64,000 nt of DNA from Flavobacteriaceae bacterium UBA5534 (GCA_002426015.1 DINS01000014.1:1-64000), one strand, 5' to 3'. Positions 45,430 through 55,307 are shown, numbered from the stretch's first letter. Notes: generated by a model not told the origin, from the letters alone. Made by a program: numbers and translations.

Positions 45430-47265
45430 TTAATTTTTAACTATTTTCTGAGTATGTAAAGTTTCTCCCTTTTTATTGAATACTTTTAAAATATAAATGC
45501 CATCAACTAAATTTCCTAAATTTAAAATAATTGAATCAGAATTTATTTTGTCTTCTTTAAAAACTTCTGTTCCATAAAAATCATAAACCTTTATCTGTGA
45601 CATTATATCTAAACCTACTGCCTTATTTGTTATAGAAATATCTTGAGTAACTAAGGTTGGCATAACTTCAAAGTTGCTTTTCGGGTTCTTAACATTTATA
45701 TCGTCATCATTTATGCTTCTTGATGCTGCCCTAACTGGTGGTGGCGGACAATTTAAAGCTAAAGTACTATCTATACTCAAATCCATATAACCTCCAGTAC
45801 TTGGATAATAATCTCCACTTAAAATTTCAATATTATTTCTAGCTTTGAACTTTAATTTTGACCCACCAGTGACATCATTGTTGGTCATTTTTATTTCATA
45901 AGGAGCTGTTTCTAACTTATAAAACCATGGACGATATAATATTCTATTTTTCACTTCAACAGTACCATAAGCATCAGCCATATCTTTAGCCATTTTTACG
46001 GCTTCATAAGCATCTAATTTTCCTGCACCTAACTTTCCATAATATTGTATGTTTTGAGGTAAATGATCTATCCTTACCGCTGTAAGCTTTAAAATAGTTT
46101 CTACTTCTTTAGGGTCAATGCAATAATTGACATCAAACATCAATGCTATTGTTCCACTAACCATTGGAGTAGCATAGGATGTACCTCCTGATCTGACATA
46201 AGAATTAACATCAGCAACAAGAACTGCATAACCTGGAGCTACAATATCTACAGAATCATTATGCTGATGCACATTTCTTTCTCCATTAAATATAATCTCA
46301 TGGCTATCAGCAACTGTTTGATAGGTATTATTCCATGTATCTGTCCAATTAGCAGTTTCATGAGAGACTGAAGAAACTGAAATCACATTCTTAAATGAGG
46401 CTGGGATATAAAAACCAGTAGAATTATTATTTGCTCCATTACCAGCGGCGGCAACCATTACAATTTTTCTATTGTTAATATCTTCATATACTGCATTAGT
46501 AATTGGTTGAGTAGTATTACCTATAAAACCCCAACTAGCATTAAGTACTTTTACCCCATCAAGTAAAGATAAATCGTAATCAACTGATGTGCTATGCCCA
46601 TATCCTGCATAAATAAAAGAATTATATCCTATTGCAGCCATCCCGACAGCATTATTAGTCTCTGCTGCGGCCACAGAAGCTACATTATTTCCATGAGGGC
46701 TTCCTGCTGGATTATTATAAGACTCATTTACAACGATTTCCATTTTATCTATTAAATCTTCATGATTAGGATTAAAATGCCCATCAGAAATTCCAATAAT
46801 TATATTTCCAGAACCTGTTGTGATATCCCAAGCTTCAGGAGCTCTTATATAGTTTAATTCTTCTTGAATTTCGATAAAACCCCCAGTAGTACCAAAATCA
46901 TTAGGAATACTTAATGGTTCTCCATTCGCAGATTCTATCCTAGGATAGAACTGTTGAAATTGAGCATATAAATCGTTCATCAACTGTATATCATTACATC
47001 CAATTAAGTAAATATTTTGTAATAAAACTTTATTTGAACCTTTGAAAACCCTCTCATTACTGTAAATTTCATAGGAATTTATCAATGCATCCAATGATTT
47101 GTTTCCAGTTTTAGACGTTCCAATCTTATTCCCTTTATTATCATGAGTAACAACAGGGATATAATTTACATCAGGAACCTCGATAAAAAAGGATGGTTTA
47201 TCTTGTGAATATCCACCTATAAAGGATATAAAAAACAAAAATATTATTAATTTTTTCATATCCAT
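45430..47265 (-). CDS. Subtilisin-like (S8) peptidase with T9SS sorting domain
   Basis: 611 residues from MDMKKL; the second ATG (MKKL) is equally possible. Signal peptide ends near GGYSQ. Catalytic triad of S8 family: D161 (IIGISDGHFNPNHED), H191 (SPHGNNVAS) and S363 (GGTSYATPMVSG), oxyanion Asn276 (AAAGNG). The last ~80 residues match the type A type IX secretion tail (QIKVYDFYGTEVF ... NLVDGIYILKVFNKKG). It should be secreted to the surface or medium by T9SS. The next gene (47266-48180) ends one base before its start, so the two are likely one transcript. Confidence 0.9.
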   Translation of the reverse strand: MDMKKLIIFLFFISFIGGYSQDKPSFFIEVPDVNYIPVVTHDNKGNKIGTSKTGNKSLDALINSYEIYSNERVFKGSNKVLLQNIYLIGCNDIQLMNDLYAQFQQFYPRIESANGEPLSIPNDFGTTGGFIEIQEELNYIRAPEAWDITTGSGNIIIGISDGHFNPNHEDLIDKMEIVVNESYNNPAGSPHGNNVASVAAAETNNAVGMAAIGYNSFIYAGYGHSTSVDYDLSLLDGVKVLNASWGFIGNTTQPITNAVYEDINNRKIVMVAAAGNGANNNSTGFYIPASFKNVISVSSVSHETANWTDTWNNTYQTVADSHEIIFNGERNVHQHNDSVDIVAPGYAVLVADVNSYVRSGGTSYATPMVSGTIALMFDVNYCIDPKEVETILKLTAVRIDHLPQNIQYYGKLGAGKLDAYEAVKMAKDMADAYGTVEVKNRILYRPWFYKLETAPYEIKMTNNDVTGGSKLKFKARNNIEILSGDYYPSTGGYMDLSIDSTLALNCPPPPVRAASRSINDDDINVKNPKSNFEVMPTLVTQDISITNKAVGLDIMSQIKVYDFYGTEVFKEDKINSDSIILNLGNLVDGIYILKVFNKKGETLHTQKIVKN

Positions 47266-48180
47266 TTATTTTGCTTTTAATTCATCGATTTCCTTTTTTA
47301 GCTGAATAGTATACAAAGTAAGTTCTTCGATTTTTTGAAGTAATAATTTGTTCATCTCACCTAGTTCTATACCATTCTCTTCTACTTCTTTTGCACTTGG
47401 AATATTTTTTAAATGTCCATTTTTATTAATATAATTTTCAACTTCTTCAAGTGTTGGGAGTTTGTAAGTATCTTCAAATACAAAATCAGCCCAATCTGTA
47501 TAGACTTTTACCGCATTAGCCCTAATTTTTCCATTAACAGAAAGTTTATATGTATCTGTACCATCAATGAATGAACTTGTACCAATACCTATATTACTAT
47601 TAGTTAAAATATTACCTTCAATCATTGCACTACCATTTTTCACCACAAATTTATGTTCAGGCAAATAATTATTATCACCAGCAATTATAACCCTAGTGTT
47701 TGCTTTTGGCATTTGCAAAACGACATTATCGTTTCCATCTTCATTTAATATAAAAAATCCACTTTGACTTTTATTATAATAAGTTAATGTGCTTTTACCT
47801 CCTGTATCTGCATTAAATCCCCATCTTGTTGTATAACTTCTATCTTCAAGACCAATTGTAGATTGTGCTACTGGGTTTAAGTTTGATTGAGGAAAATCAA
47901 AAACGGTAAACAAACTTTGAGTATTATCAAATCTCGTTCCTACTCCTATTGCTAAACATTTTTCATTTCTATCAGCATAATCTATGAAGGTAGAGCCATT
48001 AGGTTGAGAATTTGTGAATAGTCCTCTTTTAGCGAGAACAGTACCAACAACTTCCAATTTTTCAGTTGGAGTAGTGGTTCCAATACCAACATTACCTGGA
48101 CCAGGCTCAGGAAAAATATTGTTTTGGGAATTAGCAACAAAAGTTACAAGTAGCAAGTTTAAAAAAAATAATTTTTTCAT
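47266..48180 (-). CDS. Secreted beta-helix/S74-like protein
   Basis: 304 residues with signal peptide (ending VANSQ). N-terminal repeat GNVGIGTTTPTEKLEVVGTV and internal SNIGIGTSSF are typical of beta-helical tail-fibre-like proteins. The C-terminal part (WADFVFEDTYKLPTLEEVENYI ... HLKNIPSAKEVEENGIELGEMNKLLLQKIEELTLY) matches the S74/chaperone-of-endosialidase-like region of surface proteins in this family, plus a terminal coiled coil. Likely exported and surface-displayed with the peptidase encoded next. Confidence 0.75.
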   Translation of the reverse strand: MKKLFFLNLLLVTFVANSQNNIFPEPGPGNVGIGTTTPTEKLEVVGTVLAKRGLFTNSQPNGSTFIDYADRNEKCLAIGVGTRFDNTQSLFTVFDFPQSNLNPVAQSTIGLEDRSYTTRWGFNADTGGKSTLTYYNKSQSGFFILNEDGNDNVVLQMPKANTRVIIAGDNNYLPEHKFVVKNGSAMIEGNILTNSNIGIGTSSFIDGTDTYKLSVNGKIRANAVKVYTDWADFVFEDTYKLPTLEEVENYINKNGHLKNIPSAKEVEENGIELGEMNKLLLQKIEELTLYTIQLKKEIDELKAK

Positions 48181-48280
48181 AATATAAATGATTTAAGATT
48201 AGTATTCTTTAAAAATAGCTAGTTATAAATGATACCATTCCCTCTCAAAAGTTAAAAATTCAATTATTTTGCTAAAATAT

Positions 48281-48297
48281 TTACGGAAAAACCGTAA
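48281..48297. repeat. Inverted repeat TTACGG-aaaaa-CCGTAA
   Basis: A perfect 6+6 hairpin in the divergent region between the S74-like gene and a membrane protein (start codons 48180 and 48388). It could be an operator for the divergent promoters; I saw no clear -7/-33 pair nearby. Confidence 0.5.
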
Positions 48298-48387
48298 TAT
48301 TCATTAATCTCAATAATAGCTTTAGTCAAAAAAAAAATTTAACTTAAAAAAAATATTTTAAGTTTACATCACAAAACCAAGCACTCA

Positions 48388-49671
48388 TTGAATACGAAAA
48401 TTACGCGTAAGCAAAATTATTTATTGCTTTTTATCTATGCCATTACCTTTGTGTTTTTGATACGCATTGATGGTATATATACTTACGATACTTATGCTTA
48501 TTTAAGAGCAGATGTGCATATTCCTTCTGGATATGTGATTTTTTTGAAAACGTTTGAGTTTCTCTTTAAAGATTATTTTGAGTTCATGGTGGTTGGATTT
48601 CAATTACTGTTTGCTTTTTTTGGAATTCATCTGTTTTTGAAAAAAATCGTTCAAACACTTCAATTGCATATTGGAGTCCTATTGGTTTTATTGGGTGTCC
48701 TGTTGTTTCCTCTTTTTGCGCCTTTATATACGGCAAATAATTTGTGCTCTGAAGGGTTGACGTATCCTTTATATTTAATGTGTATTGGTTTTGCGATGGA
48801 ATTTTTGTTCAGCAACAGAAACAAATCGCTCTTTTTTTTAGCTATCACCTATCTGTTTTTGAATTTAATAAGGATTCAGTTTGTTATTATTCCAATCTTA
48901 TTTATTTTCATTTTTATCCTGAAGCACAAATCTTCAATTTTCAAAAGAACGCATCTCATTCAATTTTGTGTTTTGATAAGCCTCCCTTTTATTTTGAATG
49001 TACTTGACAGAACCTATCATTTACTCAAAGATGATGCTTTTATTGCAACGCCATTTAGTTATGTGAATGCGGCTTCAGCCGCTTTTTATGTGAGCAATGC
49101 ATCTGATGCAAATGATATTGCAAATGAAGATGATCGACTTATTTTTGAAAAATGCTATCAACTTTTGCAAGAAAAACAATTGCTTTATACCAATTTGGAT
49201 AAAACAGATTCTAAAGGGTATTATCTCTTTTTTCACGAGAATCTACCAAAAATATGCAACCAAACCATTCATGATTTTGGTACTCGATATTATATCGAAC
49301 AAGGTATGAATTCAGTCGATGCTCGATACCATATCGACCAAACCTGTAAACGAATTCTACCTCTTCTCATCAAAAACAATGCTGATAAATGGAGTCGTTT
49401 ATACTATCAGAATTTGGTATATGGCTTCAAAACACCCATCCTTCTATTTTTTATTGTTGGAGCATTTTTGTTTAGTTTGATCATGATTGTAAGGTCGTAT
49501 CAAAAACATTATGCTATCTTGTTCTTACTTTCGAGTTTGGTACTTTCAAACGCTATGTTGGTGGCATTTGCAAGCCATTCGATTATGAGGTATCATTTTT
49601 ATAATTACGGATTTATTTTTTTAATTTTCATAACCATCTACAGTATCATAAAGCATGGAAGAACCACTTGA
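48388..49671 (+). CDS. GT-C-like polytopic membrane protein
   Basis: 427 residues, about 9-10 transmembrane helices. The start is TTG (48388-48390); no ATG occurs near the conserved N-terminus. The N-terminal loop IDGIYTYDTYAYLRAD has the D/Y-rich look of GT-C transferases. Function inferred only from topology and from overlap with the GT2 gene at 49655 (17 bases). Possibly an oligosaccharyl or glycosyl transferase. Confidence 0.6.
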   Translation: MNTKITRKQNYLLLFIYAITFVFLIRIDGIYTYDTYAYLRADVHIPSGYVIFLKTFEFLFKDYFEFMVVGFQLLFAFFGIHLFLKKIVQTLQLHIGVLLVLLGVLLFPLFAPLYTANNLCSEGLTYPLYLMCIGFAMEFLFSNRNKSLFFLAITYLFLNLIRIQFVIIPILFIFIFILKHKSSIFKRTHLIQFCVLISLPFILNVLDRTYHLLKDDAFIATPFSYVNAASAAFYVSNASDANDIANEDDRLIFEKCYQLLQEKQLLYTNLDKTDSKGYYLFFHENLPKICNQTIHDFGTRYYIEQGMNSVDARYHIDQTCKRILPLLIKNNADKWSRLYYQNLVYGFKTPILLFFIVGAFLFSLIMIVRSYQKHYAILFLLSSLVLSNAMLVAFASHSIMRYHFYNYGFIFLIFITIYSIIKHGRTT

Positions 49672-50806
49672 GTTATCAATCGTCATGCCTTGCTTAAACG
49701 AGGCAGAAACTATTGCAAGTTGCATTACCAAAGCACAGACTTTTATGTCGCAGCACAACATAAAAGGCGAAGTTGTTATTGGCGACAATGGCAGTATTGA
49801 TGGTTCTCAAGCTATTGCCACAAAACTCGGAGCTGTGGTTGTACATGTGGAAAACAAGGGTTATGGAAGTGCCTCCATTGGAGCTATTGAACAAGCCAGA
49901 GGAAAATTTATCATCACAGCCGATACTGATGATAGTCATGATATTTTGAACTTGATGCCTTTTGTCGAGCAGTTAAGAAATGGATACGATTTGGTGATGG
50001 GAAACCGTTTTAAAGGTGACAAGCAAAAAGATGCGATGCCTTTTTTACATCGTTATGTTGGTAATCCACTATTGACGTTTGTAGGAAATTTGTTTTTCAA
50101 AACATCCATTGGCGATTTTCATTGTGGCTTGAGAGGATTTACAAAAGAAGCGTTTTACAAAATGAATCTCAAAACGACTGGAATGGAGTTTGCATCAGAA
50201 ATAGTAGTGAAAGCTTCACTTTTAAAGTTAAAAATCACTGAAGTGCCAACGGTTGTTTTTCCAGCAGGAAGAAGCAGAAAACCACATTTAAAAACATTTC
50301 CTGATGGTTGGAGACATTTACGATTTTTATTGCTTTACAGCCCGAAATGGTTGTTTTTCATTCCTGGAATTATCTTGATGATTATTGGAGTTATAGTTTC
50401 CATTTCATTGGCATTCAAATCGGAAGTCGTTGAAAATACAGCCTTCGATTTCCATACACTTTTATATGCGTTGAGTTTTGTGCTTATCGGATTTCAGTTT
50501 ATCATCTTTTATGCACTCACCAAAATTTTCGCTGTAGAACAAGGGTTGCTCCCAAAAAGCACACGTTATAATAAACTGTTCGATTATATTAATTTAGAAA
50601 AAGGATTAATAACAGGTGTGCTGCTACTAATCCTTGGTTGTATTTTGAGTTATTATGGGCTGACTTGGGACGCTGATGGCCACGCTTTAAGACCTTCTGA
50701 TACCTTCAGGATTATTATTCCTGCGGTATTCACTGTCCTTCTTGGTGTTCAGATTATCTTGTTTAGTTTGTTTTTCAGCATTTTAGGATTGCGAAACAAA
50801 CCTTAA
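49655..50806 (+). CDS. Glycosyltransferase family 2 with C-terminal membrane domain
   Basis: 383 residues. GT2 catalytic part with VIGDNGSIDGS and TADTDDSHDI (DxD), then four transmembrane helices (about 230-375), as in dolichol-phosphate-sugar synthase-like proteins. Partner of the preceding GT-C-like protein by overlap: this enzyme could make the polyprenyl-P-sugar used by it. Confidence 0.83.
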   Translation: MEEPLELSIVMPCLNEAETIASCITKAQTFMSQHNIKGEVVIGDNGSIDGSQAIATKLGAVVVHVENKGYGSASIGAIEQARGKFIITADTDDSHDILNLMPFVEQLRNGYDLVMGNRFKGDKQKDAMPFLHRYVGNPLLTFVGNLFFKTSIGDFHCGLRGFTKEAFYKMNLKTTGMEFASEIVVKASLLKLKITEVPTVVFPAGRSRKPHLKTFPDGWRHLRFLLLYSPKWLFFIPGIILMIIGVIVSISLAFKSEVVENTAFDFHTLLYALSFVLIGFQFIIFYALTKIFAVEQGLLPKSTRYNKLFDYINLEKGLITGVLLLILGCILSYYGLTWDADGHALRPSDTFRIIIPAVFTVLLGVQIILFSLFFSILGLRNKP

Positions 50807-50809
50807 TTC

Positions 50810-51037
50810 TCACTTTTTCTTAAAGAACAGATAATACATGTTAATACCAAAAATAGCTGTATTGGTTATCACGATTGGGTAAGAAACAGGTTCTAGCAAC
50901 AATCCGTAAGCGACAAACAATAAACATCCGAAGGAGTTAACCAATCGCAATGTATTGACTTCCTTCATTAAAAATGAAATCAAAACGGTTGCCATGGCTG
51001 CATAACCAACCCAGTCTGTAATAGTGATTGAGTCCAT
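50810..51037 (-). CDS. Small three-helix membrane protein (SWEET/YgjV-like)
   Basis: 75 residues with three transmembrane segments (WVGYAAMATVLISFLMK, LVNSFGCLLFVAYGLLL, YPIVITNTAIFGINMYYL), resembling half-SWEET/YgjV proteins. Such ORFs are sometimes mislabelled as uroporphyrinogen decarboxylase. Its start codon shares one base with the typA stop (51037), so coupled to typA. Confidence 0.65.
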   Translation of the reverse strand: MDSITITDWVGYAAMATVLISFLMKEVNTLRLVNSFGCLLFVAYGLLLEPVSYPIVITNTAIFGINMYYLFFKKK

Positions 51038-52836
51038 TAGATTGCTTTACCTCTTTTACGTTCTACTTCTGTCAATAATATTTTACGCAAACGTAAATGG
51101 TTTGGTGTTACCTCAACATATTCATCTTTTTGGATATACTCTAAAGCTTCCTCTAATGAGAATTTGATTGCAGGAATAATTCTTGCCTTATCATCTGCTC
51201 CAGATGAACGAACGTTACTCAACTTTTTAGTCTTGGTTACATTGACAGCCATATCATCACCACGAGAGTTTTCTCCAATGACCTGACCTTCGTAAATATC
51301 TTCACCTGGATCGACAAAGAATTTACCTCTATCCTGTAATTTATCAATTGAGTAAGGAATCGCTTGACCCTTTTCCATAGAAACTAAAGAACCATTTTGA
51401 CGTTCTGGAATACCACCTTTCATTGGTTGGTATTCTTTAAAACGATGTGTCATAATTGCTTCACCTGCAGTTGCAGTCAACAAGTTGTTACGCAAACCTA
51501 TAATTCCTCTTGACGGAATCATAAATTTACAAACCATACGTTCACCTTTGGCTTCCATACTCAACATTTCACCTTTTCTTACCGAAACCATCTCGATTGC
51601 TTTACCAGAAACATTTTCAGGCAAATCAATGGTCATTTCTTCTACAGGCTCACATTTGACACCATCAATTTCTTTTATAATAACTTGTGGTTGTCCTATT
51701 TGAAGTTCATAACCTTCACGACGCATGGTTTCTATCAGTACTGATAAATGCAATACACCACGACCAAAGACCATAAATTTATCTGCACTATCCGTTTCAG
51801 CCATACGAAGGGCTAAATTCTTCTCAAGTTCTTTGGTCAAACGTTCCTTGATATGACGAGAGGTAACAAATTTTCCATCTTTTCCAAAGAAAGGTGAATC
51901 ATTAATCGTAAACAGCATACTCATTGTTGGCTCATCAATGGCTATTGTTTTTAATCCTTCTGGATTTTCGTAATCTGCAATGGTATCACCAATATCAAAT
52001 CCTTCCAACCCTACCAATGCACAAATATCTCCAGCTTGTACTTCGTCCACTTTTTTACGACCAAGGCCTTCAAATATGTGCAACTCTTTAACTTTTGATT
52101 TTACGATACGTCCATCACGTTTTACTAACGAAATGTTCATTCCTGTTTTAAGTGTCCCACGCTGTAAACGTCCAATAGCGATACGACCTGTAAACGATGA
52201 GAAATCCAAAGATGTGATCAACATTTGAACTGATCCTTCTTCAATTTTTGGGGATGGAATGTGCTCAACTACCATATCTAACAAAGGCTCAATGTTAGTC
52301 GTTGGATTTTTCCAATCGTCACTCATCCAGTTTTGCTTTGCAGAACCATACACTGTTGGGAAATCCAACTGCCATTCTTCGGCACCAAGCTCAAACATCA
52401 AATCAAAAACAGCTTCATGTACTTCTTCAGGCGTACAGTTTTCTTTATCTACTTTATTAACTACCACGCATGGTTTCAAACCTAAATCGATTGCTTTACC
52501 TAATACAAAACGTGTTTGTGGCATAGGGCCTTCAAAAGCATCGACTAAAAGTAAAACACCATCAGCCATGTTCAACACACGTTCTACTTCACCTCCAAAA
52601 TCGGCGTGACCTGGTGTATCGATAATGTTGATTTTTGTGTCTTTGTAAACTACAGATACGTTTTTAGATGTAATTGTAATTCCTCTTTCTCGCTCTAAAT
52701 CGTTGTTGTCAAGAATTAAATCTCCTGTGTTTTCATTCTCTCTAAATAATTGACAATGATACATGATCTTATCAACCAAGGTCGTTTTGCCGTGGTCAAC
52801 GTGAGCGATAATTGCGATGTTTTTAATATTAGCCAT
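51037..52836 (-). CDS. typA: Translational GTPase TypA/BipA
   Basis: 599 residues. GTPase motifs G1 AHVDHGKT (11-18), G3 DTPGH (73-77), G4 NKVD (127-130), then EF-G-like domains and the TypA C-terminal domain ([16 protein letters not shown] ... [19 protein letters not shown]). It associates with ribosomes in stress and large subunit maturation. A TACCTTTG -7 box lies 25 nt upstream. Confidence 0.95.
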   Translation of the reverse strand: MANIKNIAIIAHVDHGKTTLVDKIMYHCQLFRENENTGDLILDNNDLERERGITITSKNVSVVYKDTKINIIDTPGHADFGGEVERVLNMADGVLLLVDAFEGPMPQTRFVLGKAIDLGLKPCVVVNKVDKENCTPEEVHEAVFDLMFELGAEEWQLDFPTVYGSAKQNWMSDDWKNPTTNIEPLLDMVVEHIPSPKIEEGSVQMLITSLDFSSFTGRIAIGRLQRGTLKTGMNISLVKRDGRIVKSKVKELHIFEGLGRKKVDEVQAGDICALVGLEGFDIGDTIADYENPEGLKTIAIDEPTMSMLFTINDSPFFGKDGKFVTSRHIKERLTKELEKNLALRMAETDSADKFMVFGRGVLHLSVLIETMRREGYELQIGQPQVIIKEIDGVKCEPVEEMTIDLPENVSGKAIEMVSVRKGEMLSMEAKGERMVCKFMIPSRGIIGLRNNLLTATAGEAIMTHRFKEYQPMKGGIPERQNGSLVSMEKGQAIPYSIDKLQDRGKFFVDPGEDIYEGQVIGENSRGDDMAVNVTKTKKLSNVRSSGADDKARIIPAIKFSLEEALEYIQKDEYVEVTPNHLRLRKILLTEVERKRGKAI

Positions 52837-52860
52837 AATGCGTGCCTTTTTTTAAGCGTG

Positions 52861-52868
52861 CAAAGGTA
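52861..52868 (-). promoter_or_regulatory. -7 box of typA
   Basis: TACCTTTG on the minus strand, about 25 nt before the ATG; no TTG at the classic distance. Confidence 0.45.
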
Positions 52869-53055
52869 CATTATATTTTTTGATAAAATAGATTATATAT
52901 GCACAATACGTTAATTAAATGTTATAATTTGAAAATCACGTAATTTCAATGAGTATCTTACGTTTATATTATTGATTAATAGTAAATAGCCACACAAACC
53001 AACCCACCTAACTAATTGGCGATTTTACATCTGATAACTCTAAAAAACATTACAG

Positions 53056-53415
53056 ATGCAAACGATTAGCAAGTACTCAAAATTTATCCCCTATCTCTAT
53101 TTTTTAGCAGTGATAGTGTATTGGTTTACCGATATCAATAGAAGTGAAGGCCTTACAGCTTACCCAATTTTATTGTTTGGAATTCCTTTTGTTTGGCAAT
53201 TGATAAAGCCTAACAACAAACTCAATTTTTCTTTAGGTATCATCTTTGTATGTCTATCATCCTATATGATTTTGGCATATTTATCTGATGTCTTTCATAT
53301 TGTTAACATCACAGAAAACACTAAAAGGTTTTTAATTTTAGGTGGATTTTTTGTTGTTGGAAACTTTATCATGTCGCTTTGGATGATTAGAAATAGTATT
53401 AAAAGAAGTTTTTAA
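53056..53415 (+). CDS. Small polytopic membrane protein
   Basis: 119 residues with four transmembrane helices (about 12-30, 38-55, 63-83, 92-112). No family recognised. It is followed by kdsA after 34 nt, with a promoter box in the gap. Confidence 0.6.
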   Translation: MQTISKYSKFIPYLYFLAVIVYWFTDINRSEGLTAYPILLFGIPFVWQLIKPNNKLNFSLGIIFVCLSSYMILAYLSDVFHIVNITENTKRFLILGGFFVVGNFIMSLWMIRNSIKRSF

Positions 53416-53421
53416 TTTGAT

Positions 53422-53429
53422 TATCTTTG
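53422..53429 (+). promoter_or_regulatory. -7 box of kdsA
   Basis: TATCTTTG ends 20 nt before the kdsA ATG; no convincing TTG at the right distance. Confidence 0.45.
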
Positions 53430-53449
53430 TGGCTTAAATTTTTAAGCTG

Positions 53450-54271
53450 ATGACTCTTAACGACGTTCCAAAATTAAAACATACAAATTCTAACAATTTC
53501 TTTTTGCTTTGTGGTCCTTGCGCGATTGAAGGAGAAGACATGGCATTACGTATTGCCGAGAAAGTTGTAGGCATTACTGATGCTCTAAAAATTCCTTATG
53601 TCTTTAAAGGTAGCTTTAAAAAAGCTAACAGAAGTCGTATAGATAGTTTTACAGGCATTGGCGATGAGAAAGCGTTAAAGATTTTAAGAAAAGTATCTGA
53701 AACTTTTGATGTTCCTACAGTTACTGATATACACGAAATATCTGATGCCACTATGGCTGCAGAATATGTTGATGTTTTACAAATTCCTGCCTTTTTAGTT
53801 AGACAAACAGACTTGGTGGTTGCTGCAGCACAAACAGGAAAAGTAGTTAACCTTAAAAAAGGTCAGTTTATGAGCCCTGAAAGCATGAAACATGCTGTGC
53901 AAAAAGTAAAAGATGCTGGTAATGATAAAGCATGGATAACCGATAGAGGCACTATGTTTGGCTATCAAGATATGATTGTCGATTTTAGAGGTATTCCAAC
54001 AATGCGTCAATATGCACCAACAGTATTAGATGTTACTCATTCTTTACAACAGCCAAACCAAACTATTGGTGTTACTGGAGGTCGTCCAGACATGATTGAA
54101 ACTATTGCCAGAGCTGGTGTGGTTAATAATGTAGATGGTTTATTTATTGAAACTCACTTTGATCCTGCAAATGCAAAAAGCGATGGTGCCAATATGCTTC
54201 ATTTAGATAATTTAGAAGGTTTACTCACCAACTTGGTTGCTATTAGAAAAACCATTAATAGTTTAAAATGA
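53450..54271 (+). CDS. kdsA: 3-deoxy-8-phosphooctulonate synthase
   Basis: 273 residues. Makes Kdo-8-phosphate from arabinose-5-P and PEP for LPS inner core. Cys24 in CGPCAIEGED, with H197 (DVTHS), E234 (FIETH) and D245 (KSDGAN), marks the metal-dependent class rather than the Asn-type of E. coli. Shows the cell has Kdo-containing LPS, which fits the polysaccharide genes upstream. A GNAT gene follows 9 nt later. Confidence 0.93.
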   Translation: MTLNDVPKLKHTNSNNFFLLCGPCAIEGEDMALRIAEKVVGITDALKIPYVFKGSFKKANRSRIDSFTGIGDEKALKILRKVSETFDVPTVTDIHEISDATMAAEYVDVLQIPAFLVRQTDLVVAAAQTGKVVNLKKGQFMSPESMKHAVQKVKDAGNDKAWITDRGTMFGYQDMIVDFRGIPTMRQYAPTVLDVTHSLQQPNQTIGVTGGRPDMIETIARAGVVNNVDGLFIETHFDPANAKSDGANMLHLDNLEGLLTNLVAIRKTINSLK

Positions 54272-54280
54272 AGTTAAACT

Positions 54281-54748
54281 ATGGATTTTGAAATCAGACA
54301 AGCTACAATAGACGATATTCCTGAAATCACTTCACTTTTCAGAAATACTATTATAAATATAAATTCAAGAGATTACTCTGATAAACAAATAAAAGTTTGG
54401 GCTTCTGGAGCTGATGATATTGAAAAATGGGAAAAGAGAATAAATAATGATTACTTTATTGTTGCCGAAGCTAATAACCAAATAATAGGGTTTTCATATT
54501 TAACCAAAGGAAATTATTTAGATGGTTTATTTGTGCATAAAGATTACCAAAGAAAAACCATTGCTTCTAAACTATTGCGAATTATGGAGTCTAGAGCTTC
54601 AATAAACGGTTTTGATGTTCTAAAATCTGATGTGAGTATTACAGCACTTCCTTTTTTTGATTCCCACTATTACGAAGTAGAAAAAAAGCAGAAAAAATCT
54701 TTTAAAGGTTTAGTATTTGAAAATTATATAGTTTACAGAGAATTGTAA
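54281..54748 (+). CDS. GNAT N-acetyltransferase
   Basis: 155 residues. GNAT acetyl-CoA motif is degenerate: LFVHKDYQRKTIASKLL instead of QRKGIG. Substrate unknown. Cotranscribed with kdsA; its stop is immediately next to the stop of the convergent DUF1801 gene. Confidence 0.78.
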   Translation: MDFEIRQATIDDIPEITSLFRNTIININSRDYSDKQIKVWASGADDIEKWEKRINNDYFIVAEANNQIIGFSYLTKGNYLDGLFVHKDYQRKTIASKLLRIMESRASINGFDVLKSDVSITALPFFDSHYYEVEKKQKKSFKGLVFENYIVYREL

Positions 54749-55165
54749 TTACTTTAAGAACGATTTATTTTTAAAAGACTCTACTTCTTTCAGAATTCTA
54801 ATAAAAATTTCGTCATTAATATCTTCTAGCGATTTATACCTTAAGGATTTAATAACCTTTCGTTTCTCGCTTACCAAGTACTTATCATATATGTTTGATA
54901 AATGTGCAGAATGCCAAAATGCAACATCAACATAACCTTTACTTTGATTTAAATAACAAATTGGTCGTGTACCAATATAGTAACAAGGTATCTTCCATTT
55001 GTATTCCATATGAGCTTCTGGCAACGTATGCTCTATCAATAATTGTACGTGCAACAATATAGATTTGAATGGCTCTGGTTGTTTTAGTATGTATTCTTCG
55101 GCTGGTTTCACTGTTTGCTGTTTGCTGTTTGCTGTTTGCTGTTTGCTGTTTGCTGAAAAATACAA
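54749..55165 (-). CDS. DUF1801 family protein with repeat-coded N-terminus
   Basis: 138 residues if started at the ATG 55163-55165. Residues about 20-130 are DUF1801 (KPAEEYILKQPEPFKSILLHVQ ... PEAHMEYKWKIPCYYI ... YVDVAFWHSAHLS). Residues 5-18 (ANSKQQTANSKQQT) are coded by six copies of a 7-bp repeat and are not family-like. A GTG at 55109-55111 (VKPAEE) directly follows the repeat and fits homologues better. If the ATG is used, a change in copy number shifts the frame. Function of the domain is unknown. Confidence 0.75.
   Translation of the reverse strand: MYFSANSKQQTANSKQQTVKPAEEYILKQPEPFKSILLHVQLLIEHTLPEAHMEYKWKIPCYYIGTRPICYLNQSKGYVDVAFWHSAHLSNIYDKYLVSEKRKVIKSLRYKSLEDINDEIFIRILKEVESFKNKSFLK
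55114..55155. repeat. Tandem (TTTGCTG)6 repeat
   Basis: Six perfect 7-bp units, with a partial unit on the left. On the minus strand the unit is CAGCAAA and lies within or just before the DUF1801 start. Seven is not a multiple of three, so slippage would change the frame. Confidence 0.9.
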
Positions 55166-55259
55166 ATTTAATTAATCCTTTATAAGTTTTTTATTTCTCT
55201 GCTTCTCGGTAACTCTGCTACTTTACAAGAAATCTTAAATAAATTATCAAAATTTTAAC

Positions 55260-55289
55260 TTGTGTGATTCAAAATAAAAATTAACTTTG
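55260..55289 (+). promoter_or_regulatory. Promoter of the 55308 operon
   Basis: TTG (55260-55262), 19 nt, TAACTTTG (55282-55289), exact consensus, 18 nt before the ATG at 55308. The -7 box overlaps the operator-like 55284-55306. Confidence 0.65.
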
Positions 55290-55306
55290 TAATTCAAAGT
55301 ACTTTA
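55284..55306. promoter_or_regulatory. Operator 1: ACTTTG-N5-CAAAGT-ACTTTA
   Basis: Inverted repeat ACTTTG/CAAAGT with a 5-nt spacer and a third half-site ACTTTA. It matches operator 2 at 56614-56636 in 20 of 23 positions; all differences are in the spacer. It overlaps the promoter, so a repressor is likely. Confidence 0.65.
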
Positions 55307-55307
55307 T

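Noticed and set aside
28874..50806. Defence island
   Set aside because: Glycosyltransferase, flippase, acyltransferase and sulfatase-like genes point to surface polysaccharide; no nuclease, restriction, abortive-infection or toxin genes.
50810..51037. Uroporphyrinogen decarboxylase label for the 75-residue ORF
   Set aside because: Three transmembrane helices and no decarboxylase residues; the label is a known kind of mis-annotation.
55114..55155. CRISPR-like array
   Set aside because: A simple 7-bp tandem repeat without spacers; no cas genes in the window.
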